Part shown: positions 1 to 6,402 of the stretch, one piece after another
Layout: each line of letters begins with the position of its first letter
Position numbering within the stretch: the first letter of the stretch is position 1
From: CAWHOW01 sp050013795
Lineage (GTDB): Bacteria > Bacteroidota > Bacteroidia > Bacteroidales > CG2-30-32-10
Length of the DNA stretch: 17,531 bases
Direction: 5' to 3'
Assembly: GCA_050013795.1 (NCBI GenBank)
Contig: JBEKEO010000048.1
Span: 1-17,531, forward strand
Program-made: the position numbers and the translations under genes
The notes under the pieces: model-generated
Databases searched by the model: none
The model's input: the letters and a program-made list of their open reading frames with translations, nothing else
What the model was told of the DNA's origin: nothing

Positions 1-653
1 TCACAATCCAGATCCTTAACATCAATCTTCATGTGAGGAACTGCTTGCGCTCCATCCACAAGCACAGGAATATTTTTACTGTGTGCTGTTTTAATAATCT
101 CCTTTATTGGATTTATTGTTCCAAGCGCATTTGAAATATGTGAAATTGCAATGAGTTTTGTTTTTTCATTCAACAGTTTTTCAAACTCCTCAAGCATTAG
201 TTCTCCTGCATCATTAATTGGAATAACTTTCAAAACAGAATGTTTTTCCTCGCATACCATTTGCCAGGGAACAATATTGGAATGATGCTCCATTGCTGAA
301 ATTACAATCTCATCGCCATTCTTTAGAAATTTTTTAGCAAAGGATGATGCAACAAGATTGATTGATTCCGTTGTACCCCTTGTAAAAATAATTTCATGAG
401 AGTGTTGAGCATTTATGAATTTTTGAATAACTCTGCGAGCCTCCTCATACGCACTGGTTGCCTGCTGACTCAGGTAATGCACGCCCCTGTGGATATTGCT
501 GTTTTGCTTATTGTAATATTCAAGCAATGTATCAATAACAACTTTTGGTTTTTGAGTTGTGGCAGCATTATCAAAATACACAAGCGGTTTTTTATACACC
601 AGTTGATGCAGTGCAGGAAAGTCTTTCCTGATTTTATTGATATCTAAATCCAC
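1..653 (-). CDS. sufS: SufS cysteine desulfurase, 3' part missing
   Basis: This is a PLP-dependent group II cysteine desulfurase. It removes sulfur from L-cysteine as an enzyme-bound persulfide and feeds it to the SufBCD scaffold. The first 217 codons are visible. They include the N-terminal YFDNAATTQKP motif, NIHRGVHYLSQQAT, the FTRGTTESINLVA phosphate-loop region, the EHHSN histidine that stacks on PLP, and the DGAQAVPH segment whose Asp contacts the PLP ring nitrogen. The PLP-binding lysine and the active-site cysteine lie beyond the left edge, so catalytic competence cannot be confirmed. No ATG is available near the N-terminus. The GTG at 653 is the best start: it lies 10 bp after the sufD stop and gives the usual short lead-in to the first motif. 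It is the last visible gene of the sufBCDS operon. A CsdA-type paralogue is the only real alternative, and the operon argues for SufS. Confidence 0.95.
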   Translation of the reverse strand, partial: MDLDINKIRKDFPALHQLVYKKPLVYFDNAATTQKPKVVIDTLLEYYNKQNSNIHRGVHYLSQQATSAYEEARRVIQKFINAQHSHEIIFTRGTTESINLVASSFAKKFLKNGDEIVISAMEHHSNIVPWQMVCEEKHSVLKVIPINDAGELMLEEFEKLLNEKTKLIAISHISNALGTINPIKEIIKTAHSKNIPVLVDGAQAVPHMKIDVKDLDC

Positions 654-663
654 AATACAAATA

Positions 664-2055
664 TTAAATTTTACTCAAATCAATATTAAATACTATAGGT
701 TCATTATTTCCGCAATGCAACACACACTGATCACATATAGATAATTCACCTTTTAACCTTTTATTTACCAACTGGCAAATCTTTTCACGCAATGCAGGTA
801 TAGATATTTTGGTTACCACTTCATCCGCAAAAGCATACATCAGCAACATTTTTGCACTTTCTTCACTAATACCTCGAGCTCGCATGTAAAACAATGCATC
901 AGCATCAAGTTGCCCCACTGTGGCGCCATGACTACACTTCACATCATCAGCATAAATCTGAAGATTAGGCTTGGTGTTTATTGTAGCATCATCAGTTAGC
1001 AGAATATTTTTATTTGTTTGATTTGCACTTGTTTTCTGTGCATCTTTTCTGACAATAATCTTTCCGTTGAAAACAGCTTTTGCTTTATTGTCAACAACTC
1101 CTTTAAATAATTCATTGCTGGTACAGTTTGGCTTAGCATGGTCAACAAATGTATGATTATCCACCAATTGGTTTTTGTCGGCTAAATAAATACCATAAAG
1201 GTTTGAATCGCATCCTTCACCATTCAGCGCAATGTTGAGGTTGTTCCTTATCAACCCTCCATTAAGCGTGATTGTATTTGTGGTCAGGGAACTGTTCTTC
1301 TCCTGGTGAAAATAAGTCGTTGCAATCATAGCAGAATTATTATCATTGTTCTGCATTTTATAGTGATCAATACTTCCATTTTCATCAATAAAAACTTCTG
1401 TAAGCGAGTTTGTAAGCGTAGGTACATGTGAAAAAATATCATCACAATGCACAAGTTTCAGCTTGCTATTTTTTCCGACAATTACAAGGTTTCTTGGCTG
1501 AATAAGAGTATTCTCCTGCTTGTTGAGAATATTGATGAGCTGAATAGGCTTGTCAACAATTACATTATCAGGAACGAAAATAAAAATGCCATCCAGTGCA
1601 AAGGCAGTATTTAACGCATCGAAAGCATTGTTTTCTATATCAGAATATTTCCCAAAATGTATTTTTACAATTTCAGGAAACTCTTTAAGTGCATGAGCTA
1701 AGCTACCTATAATAACCCCATTCGCTAATGTGCTAATCGGAGCATTCTTATAAACAAACCAAGCATTAAGACAAACGGCAGTATACGTATCAAGGTCGGC
1801 GATATCACAACGGAAAAATTTTTCAACGTCAACATCCCTTTCTGTGTTTTCAAGGAAGATGGAGTAATCATTCTTCAGAATGTCTGCAAGGTTAGTAAAG
1901 CGCCATTCCTCTAACTTAGTATGCGGGAAACCCAGCTTGTCAAAACTTTCAATCGATTTATCCCTGATCCCTTTTTGAAAAACAGTATTGTCGAAATGAA
2001 TTTTATTTTCCCTGAAAACGTTGAGAATTTTATCTTTTAGAATATTTTCGGCCAT
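664..2055 (-). CDS. sufD: SufD, Fe-S cluster assembly scaffold subunit
   Basis: SufD is a paralogue of SufB. In the cytosolic SufBC2D complex it helps build the Fe-S cluster and take up iron. The 463-residue protein has the N-terminal helical region with HTKLEEWRFT (about 45-54), a long beta-helix core, and the C-terminal SufB/SufD signature DDVKCSHGATVGQLD (about 370-384). His376 in that signature matches the histidine proposed in E. coli SufD to act with a SufB cysteine at the assembly site. The gene starts 12 bp after sufC and ends 10 bp before sufS, so it should be translated from the common suf mRNA. One oddity is a cysteine-rich tail: Cys441, Cys444 and Cys448 form CX2CX3C just after KGELS, beyond the part shared with SufB. 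I think related tails occur in other Bacteroidota SufD proteins, but I cannot check that here. Confidence 0.96.
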   Translation of the reverse strand: MAENILKDKILNVFRENKIHFDNTVFQKGIRDKSIESFDKLGFPHTKLEEWRFTNLADILKNDYSIFLENTERDVDVEKFFRCDIADLDTYTAVCLNAWFVYKNAPISTLANGVIIGSLAHALKEFPEIVKIHFGKYSDIENNAFDALNTAFALDGIFIFVPDNVIVDKPIQLINILNKQENTLIQPRNLVIVGKNSKLKLVHCDDIFSHVPTLTNSLTEVFIDENGSIDHYKMQNNDNNSAMIATTYFHQEKNSSLTTNTITLNGGLIRNNLNIALNGEGCDSNLYGIYLADKNQLVDNHTFVDHAKPNCTSNELFKGVVDNKAKAVFNGKIIVRKDAQKTSANQTNKNILLTDDATINTKPNLQIYADDVKCSHGATVGQLDADALFYMRARGISEESAKMLLMYAFADEVVTKISIPALREKICQLVNKRLKGELSICDQCVLHCGNNEPIVFNIDLSKI

Positions 2056-2067
2056 TGTGGAATCTCC

Positions 2068-2829
2068 TTATAATTCGGCTTTTTCAAGTTCCTGCTTAAT
2101 CCAGTCATATCCCTTTTCTTCCAGTTCAAATGCAAGTTCTTTGCCTCCTGATTTCACTATTCTTCCATCGTACATAACATGCACAAAATCGGGCACTATA
2201 TAATCAAGCAAACGCTGATAATGAGTGATTACAATAAATGCATTATCTTTTGTTCTTAACTTATTCACTCCATTAGCAACAATTCTTAAAGCATCAATAT
2301 CAAGGCCTGAGTCTGTCTCGTCAAGTATGGCAAGGGTTGGATCAAGCATTGCCATCTGGAAAATTTCATTTTTCTTTTTTTCTCCGCCGCTGAATCCTTC
2401 ATTAACCGATCGGTTTGTAAGCTTTGTTTGAAGTTCAACAACCTTCTTTTTTTCATCCATTAGTTTCAGAAAAGCGGAAGCTGTCAAGGGTTCCAGCCCT
2501 TTATATTTACGATGTTCATTTACTGCAGCCTTCATAAAGTTTGTGATACTTACACCTGGAATTTCAACAGGATATTGAAATCCAAGAAATATGCCTTCCC
2601 GAGACCTGATTTCGGGTTGCATTTCGAGCAGGTTCTTCCCCTTAAATATTATTTCTCCTTCAGTAACTTCGTAATTCTCTCTACCTGCTATTGCTGCCGC
2701 CAATGTGCTTTTGCCTGTTCCATTCGGACCCATTATAGCATGCACTTCACCCGCTTTCACTTCAAGATTAAAGCCATTGATAATTTTTTTACCGTTGATG
2801 GAGACTTTAAGATTTTTTATTGATAACAT
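2068..2829 (-). CDS. sufC: SufC, ATPase of the SufBCD complex
   Basis: SufC is a soluble ABC-type ATPase that drives conformational change in SufBC2D during Fe-S cluster assembly; it is not a transporter. The 253 residues are the usual family length. Visible motifs are Walker A GPNGTGKST (34-42), the Q-loop around FLGFQYP (81-87), the signature FSGGEKK (146-152), Walker B LAILDETDSGLD (167-178) and the switch histidine in ITHYQR (201-206). ETDSGLD with FSGGEKKKNEI is characteristic of SufC among ABC proteins. The start is the ATG at 2829; no good Shine-Dalgarno sequence precedes it. Upstream is an unusually long 177-bp repeat-rich gap to sufB, while sufD follows after 12 bp. No TAnnTTTG box is seen in that gap, so sufC is probably read from the sufB promoter. 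Confidence 0.97.
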   Translation of the reverse strand: MLSIKNLKVSINGKKIINGFNLEVKAGEVHAIMGPNGTGKSTLAAAIAGRENYEVTEGEIIFKGKNLLEMQPEIRSREGIFLGFQYPVEIPGVSITNFMKAAVNEHRKYKGLEPLTASAFLKLMDEKKKVVELQTKLTNRSVNEGFSGGEKKKNEIFQMAMLDPTLAILDETDSGLDIDALRIVANGVNKLRTKDNAFIVITHYQRLLDYIVPDFVHVMYDGRIVKSGGKELAFELEEKGYDWIKQELEKAEL

Positions 2830-3006
2830 ATGCTTTGTTTGTGGTTTGTGGTTCTTAGCTTGTAGCTATATTTATTATTTGTTGCTTCGCTGAGTCATTT
2901 ATAGTCATTATGCTTCGCTGTCATTCATTTTCATTAATCGTCATGTTTTGCCCACTGCCAACTGTGGATTGCCTACTATTTCTCAAATTATTAATTATGA
3001 ATTATT
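2830..3006. repeat. Degenerate short-repeat spacer between sufB and sufC
   Basis: This 177-bp gap inside the suf operon is built from short repeated words. On the plus strand TGCTTCGCTG occurs at 2883-2892 and 2911-2920, each followed by a variant of GTCATT, giving a 28-bp period. ATTCATT, TCATTAAT and GTCAT words surround them. At 2838-2851 the heptamer TTTGTGG is repeated in tandem. At 2856-2868 TAGCT and AGCTA form a 5-bp inverted repeat around TGT. Read on the minus strand, the middle is a run of AATGA and AATGAC words. I see no ORF, promoter box or convincing terminator. Its role is unknown; expanded intergenic filler or a decayed mobile repeat are both possible. Confidence 0.6.
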
Positions 3007-4452
3007 TTATCCTACGCTTCCTTCCAAACTTATTGCCAGAAGCTTTTGAGCTTCAACTGCAAATTCCATTGGCAGCTTGCTCAGTACCTCTTTTGCATAT
3101 CCATTAACTATCAGGCCTATCGCACTTTCTTTATCTATCCCTCGCTGCAAGCAATAGAACAACTGGTCTTCCGAAATTTTGGATGTCGTTGCCTCATGCT
3201 CGGTTATAGATGATTTATTCGCTACCTCTATGTAAGGAAATGTATGGGCACCGCACTTATCGCCCATCAGCAATGAATCACACTGCGAAAAATTCCTTGA
3301 ATTGGTTGCATTCTTTGCAATCTTTACAAGACCGCGATAACTATTGTTGCTTTTTCCTGCAGAAATCCCTTTGGATATAATAGTACTTCTTGTATTCTTA
3401 CCCAGATGTAACATTTTAGTTCCCGTATCAGCCTGCTGGTAATTATTGGTAACCGCAACTGAATAGAATTCACCAACGGAATTGTCGCCTCTAAGTATAC
3501 AACTAGGATATTTCCATGTAATAGCAGAACCTGTTTCTACCTGCGTCCATGATATCTTTGAATTATTTCCTTTGCACATTCCACGCTTGGTTACAAAGTT
3601 ATATATACCTCCCAAGCCTTCCTTATCGCCGGGGTACCAATTTTGTACTGTAGAATATTTTACTTCTGCATTTTCCATAGCGATTATCTCAACAATTGCG
3701 GCATGGAGCTGGTTCTCATCTCTTCTAGGAGCAGTGCATCCCTCCATATAACTGACATAGCTATCGTCGTCGGCAACAATAAGCGTTCTTTCAAACTGAC
3801 CGCTGTTAGCTGCATTGATGCGGAAATAGGTTGACAGTTCTATAGGACATCTTACTCCTTTCGGAATATAGCAAAATGAACCATCGCTGAAAACGGCAGA
3901 GTTCAATGATGCAAAAAAATTATCAGTATAAGGAACAACACTGCCCATATATTTCTTTACAAGTTCGGGATGCTCTTTAACCGCCTCGCTAAAGGAACAG
4001 AAAATAATTCCTTTTTCAGCCAGTGTTTCTTTGAATGTTGTTGTAACGGAGATACTGTCCATAACGGCATCAACAGCCACACCAGTGAGCATCTTTTGTT
4101 CATTCAGTGAGATGCCCAGCTTTTCAAATGTATCAAGTAATTCAGGATCTACCTCTTCAAGATTAGAAACCTGCTTTTTAGGTTTAGGCGCTGCATAGAA
4201 ATAAATATCCTGATAATTGATAGGTGGATGATGCAGGTGTGCCCATGTCGGCTCTTTCAGATTAATCCAATACCGATAAGCTTTAAGGCGGAACTCAAGC
4301 ATCCAGTCGGGTTCGTTCTTCTTTGTGGAAATAAAACGAACGGTATCTTCACTTAGCCCTCTGGGTGCAGTTTCAGTTTCTATATCGGTTGTGAAGCCCC
4401 ATTTGTATTCGTTATGGGTAACTTCATTGATTATTTTATTACTGTCTTCCAT
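3007..4452 (-). CDS. sufB: SufB, Fe-S cluster assembly scaffold
   Basis: SufB is the main scaffold subunit of SufBC2D. It accepts sulfur from SufS and carries the nascent cluster. At 481 residues it is close to the 495 of the E. coli protein. Diagnostic segments are EPDWMLEFRLKAY (47-59), PKGVRCPIELSTYFRI (197-212), MEGCTAPRRDENQLHAA (236-252) and NFSQCDSLLMGDKCGAHTFPY in the C-terminal signature, followed by SITEHEATTSKISEDQLFY. Cys391 of QCDSLL matches the cysteine thought to work with the SufD histidine in cluster formation. It is the first gene of the operon, with ATG at 4452 and a Bacteroidota promoter about 30 bp upstream. A 9-bp inverted repeat spans its start codon. Confidence 0.98.
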   Translation of the reverse strand: MEDSNKIINEVTHNEYKWGFTTDIETETAPRGLSEDTVRFISTKKNEPDWMLEFRLKAYRYWINLKEPTWAHLHHPPINYQDIYFYAAPKPKKQVSNLEEVDPELLDTFEKLGISLNEQKMLTGVAVDAVMDSISVTTTFKETLAEKGIIFCSFSEAVKEHPELVKKYMGSVVPYTDNFFASLNSAVFSDGSFCYIPKGVRCPIELSTYFRINAANSGQFERTLIVADDDSYVSYMEGCTAPRRDENQLHAAIVEIIAMENAEVKYSTVQNWYPGDKEGLGGIYNFVTKRGMCKGNNSKISWTQVETGSAITWKYPSCILRGDNSVGEFYSVAVTNNYQQADTGTKMLHLGKNTRSTIISKGISAGKSNNSYRGLVKIAKNATNSRNFSQCDSLLMGDKCGAHTFPYIEVANKSSITEHEATTSKISEDQLFYCLQRGIDKESAIGLIVNGYAKEVLSKLPMEFAVEAQKLLAISLEGSVG

Positions 4453-4483
4453 TGTTGCTGATTTTATCCTTCAAAAGACAGTA

Positions 4484-4516
4484 CAAATATAAGAAAATTA
4501 TTTAGATTAATTCAAA
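4484..4516 (-). promoter_or_regulatory. Promoter of the suf operon
   Basis: Read on the minus strand there is TTTG (4516-4513), a 21-bp gap, then TATATTTG (4491-4484). This fits the Bacteroidota housekeeping promoter, TTTG at -33 and TAnnTTTG at -7. It predicts a transcript start near 4479 and a 5' leader of about 27 nt before the sufB ATG. I recognise no IscR or Fur operator. Confidence 0.75.
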
Positions 4517-4586
4517 ATAATGAAAATAAAACTAAAATTGTGCCTGTAAATGATCTATGAATAAATTTTTATTTCACTGATTATAT

Positions 4587-4594
4587 TACTTTTG
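4587..4594 (+). promoter_or_regulatory. -7 box for thiL-gldD
   Basis: TACTTTTG fits TAnnTTTG exactly. Its final G is 4 nt before the thiL ATG, so transcription should begin at or next to the A of the start codon, giving a leaderless or nearly leaderless mRNA. No clear TTTG lies at the expected -33 distance; that stretch is only T-rich. Confidence 0.6.
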
Positions 4595-4598
4595 CTTC

Positions 4599-5663
4599 AT
4601 GTTCAGGAAAAGCAACAGTAAGCGTACCGAACTTTCGGAATTAGGTGAATTTGGGCTGATCAAACATCTAACAAAAAATGTAGATATAATTAACAACTCT
4701 ACTATAAAAAGTGTTGGCGATGATGCAGCTGTGATCAGCAATGATGGAGGCGAGATACTTGTATCATCGGATCTTTTGATTGAAGGAATTCACTTTGATC
4801 TATCTTATTGCCCACTGAAACATTTAGGATATAAGGCTGCCGTTGTTAATTTCAGCGATATTGCGGCCATGAATGGTGTCCCGGAGCAAATAACAGTCAG
4901 CATTGCTTTATCCAATCGTTTTTCATTGGAAGCTATTGAAGAATTGTACGAAGGCATTGGACTTGCATGTAAGAAATATAAAGTTGACCTGGTTGGCGGA
5001 GATACATCTTCAAGTGTTTCGGGGTTGTTTATTAGTATTACGGTTATAGGCAGAGCGAACAAAGCAGATATTACGTATAGAAACGGTGCTGGCTTAAATG
5101 ACTTGGTTTTTGTTACAGGAGATCTGGGAGCCGCTTACATGGGGTTGATGCTACTGAAAAGAGAGAAAGAGGTGTATCGTGCAAACCCTGAAATGCAACC
5201 CGAACTCTTGGGTCACGATTATATTTTAGAAAAGCAGCTGAAACCCGAAGCAAGAACTGATATTATTGAACTTTTGCATGAATGTAAAATAAAACCTACA
5301 GCCATGATTGATATCTCTGACGGGCTTGCTTCTGAAATAATTCATATCTGTGAAGATTCCGGAAAAGGTTGTAATTTGTATGAAGATAAAATCCCCATAG
5401 ACCCTTCAACTGTTTCCATGGCGGAGGAACTTAATATAGATCCGACAATTGCAGCCTTAAGCGGCGGAGAGGATTATGAATTACTTTTTACTATTGCACA
5501 AAATGATTTTGAAAAAATTAAAGCAATAAAAGGAATCATGCCTATAGGACATATTACCGAAGCTTCTGCGGGAATTAACCTTATCAGTCGGAGCGGAACT
5601 TTTGTTCCAATAACAGCTAAGGGATGGGAAGCCTTTCTGAAAAACAAAAAAGAAAAAAATTAA
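4599..5663 (+). CDS. thiL: ThiL, thiamine-monophosphate kinase
   Basis: ThiL phosphorylates thiamine monophosphate with ATP to make thiamine diphosphate, the last step of the bacterial cofactor pathway. It acts in the cytosol. The 354-residue protein shows the AIR synthase/ThiL fold in order: GEFGLIKHL (16-24), the Mg-ATP motif VGDDAAVI (39-46), SSDLLIEGIHF (56-66), NFSDIAAMNG (84-93), GGDTSSS (133-139), TGDLGAAYMGL (173-183), MIDISDGLASE (236-246) and LSGGEDYELLF (287-297). The conserved Asp residues in GDD, SD and GGD coordinate the metals. The start at 4599 immediately follows the -7 box and leaves a short basic N-terminal extension before GEFGLI. The stop codon directly abuts the gldD ATG. 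No other thiamine gene and no TPP riboswitch is visible nearby. Confidence 0.97.
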   Translation: MFRKSNSKRTELSELGEFGLIKHLTKNVDIINNSTIKSVGDDAAVISNDGGEILVSSDLLIEGIHFDLSYCPLKHLGYKAAVVNFSDIAAMNGVPEQITVSIALSNRFSLEAIEELYEGIGLACKKYKVDLVGGDTSSSVSGLFISITVIGRANKADITYRNGAGLNDLVFVTGDLGAAYMGLMLLKREKEVYRANPEMQPELLGHDYILEKQLKPEARTDIIELLHECKIKPTAMIDISDGLASEIIHICEDSGKGCNLYEDKIPIDPSTVSMAEELNIDPTIAALSGGEDYELLFTIAQNDFEKIKAIKGIMPIGHITEASAGINLISRSGTFVPITAKGWEAFLKNKKEKN

Positions 5664-6251
5664 ATGAAACATAATTCTATCCTGCCTTTATTTGTTACTT
5701 TGCTGATACTTCTTTCTTCCTGCGGTGGGGGTGATTATATCCCTAAACCAAAAGGATTTATGAGGATAGATCTACCTAAAAAGGAATATAAGATATTTGA
5801 TTCAATATGTCCGTATTCGTTCGAATATCCTGTTTATGCTAAGATCAACTATGATAATGACAAAAATGCAGAACCTTATTGGATCAACCTTGACTTTCCC
5901 AAATTCAAGGGAAGGGTGCATATAAGCTATAAATCAGTCAAGAATAATCTTCCCAAATATGCTGAAGATGCATATAACCTGGCAATGAAACATATGCCAA
6001 AGGCAAATAATATCGATAACGAGCGCATTGATATCAGCGAACATAAAGTGCATGGACTGATTTATATTATTGAAGGAGAAAATGCAGCCTCTCCATACCA
6101 GTTTTTTGTTACCGACAGTGTTTCCAATTTTGTAAGGGGTGCTTTGTATTTCAATTTTGCTCCTAATAATGATTCACTTGCCCCTGTGATAAATTTTATC
6201 AAGGAAGATATTAAACATCTTATCAAAACCTTTCAGTGGAAAAAGGTTTGA
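5664..6251 (+). CDS. gldD: GldD-type gliding motility lipoprotein
   Basis: The 195-residue protein resembles GldD, a lipoprotein needed for gliding in Flavobacterium johnsoniae and found in Bacteroidota that use type IX secretion; its exact mechanism is not settled. A lipoprotein signal peptide ends in the lipobox LSSC with Cys20 as the predicted lipid-bearing residue. Family landmarks follow: YIPKPKGFMRIDLPKKEY (25-42), CPYSFEYPVYAKI, PYWINLDFPKFKGRVHISYK, then AASPYQFFVTDSVSNFVRGALYF and DSLAPVINFIKEDIKHLI near the C-terminus. The ATG directly follows the thiL stop, so the two genes are probably translationally coupled. In F. johnsoniae gldD sits beside gldE; no gldE is visible here. Homology carries the call. 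Motility of this organism cannot be concluded from one gene. Confidence 0.9.
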   Translation: MKHNSILPLFVTLLILLSSCGGGDYIPKPKGFMRIDLPKKEYKIFDSICPYSFEYPVYAKINYDNDKNAEPYWINLDFPKFKGRVHISYKSVKNNLPKYAEDAYNLAMKHMPKANNIDNERIDISEHKVHGLIYIIEGENAASPYQFFVTDSVSNFVRGALYFNFAPNNDSLAPVINFIKEDIKHLIKTFQWKKV

Positions 6252-6301
6252 TCTGTTATTATCGAAGAAAATTTCATTCCCGACCAACGGTTTTATAAAA
6301 A

Positions 6302-6326
6302 AAAGCACTATAATTATAGGTGCTTT
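6302..6326. terminator. Hairpin after gldD, possible terminator
   Basis: AAAGCAC (6302-6308) pairs with GTGCTTT (6320-6326). The stem continues through TAT/ATA around an AATT loop with a single bulged G at 6319. In the plus direction it is followed only by GAATCGTTTTG, a weak U tract. In the minus direction the run of A residues before it would become a strong U tract. It probably separates thiL-gldD from the carboxypeptidase gene, but plus-strand efficiency is uncertain. Confidence 0.5.
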
Positions 6327-6333
6327 GAATCGT

Positions 6334-6362
6334 TTTGTTGATAAAATTATTGTTTAATTTTA
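6334..6362 (+). promoter_or_regulatory. Candidate promoter of the M14 carboxypeptidase gene
   Basis: TTTG (6334-6337), a 17-bp gap, then TAATTTTA (6355-6362). The second element differs from TAnnTTTG only in its last base. It lies 40 bp before the ATG at 6403, directly after the hairpin, which is a sensible position for a new transcript. Confidence 0.4.
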
Positions 6363-6402
6363 CAGAAACAAATATTAAAATATCCATTAAAACCCATCTC
6401 AT

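Noticed and set aside
396..647. Plus-strand ORF of 83 codons near the left edge.
   Set aside because: It is antisense to sufS, which has clear cysteine desulfurase motifs on the minus strand.
2832..3006. A separate promoter for sufCDS in the sufB-sufC spacer.
   Set aside because: I found no TAnnTTTG box with suitable spacing on the minus strand; the closest match, TAATTTG, is one base short.
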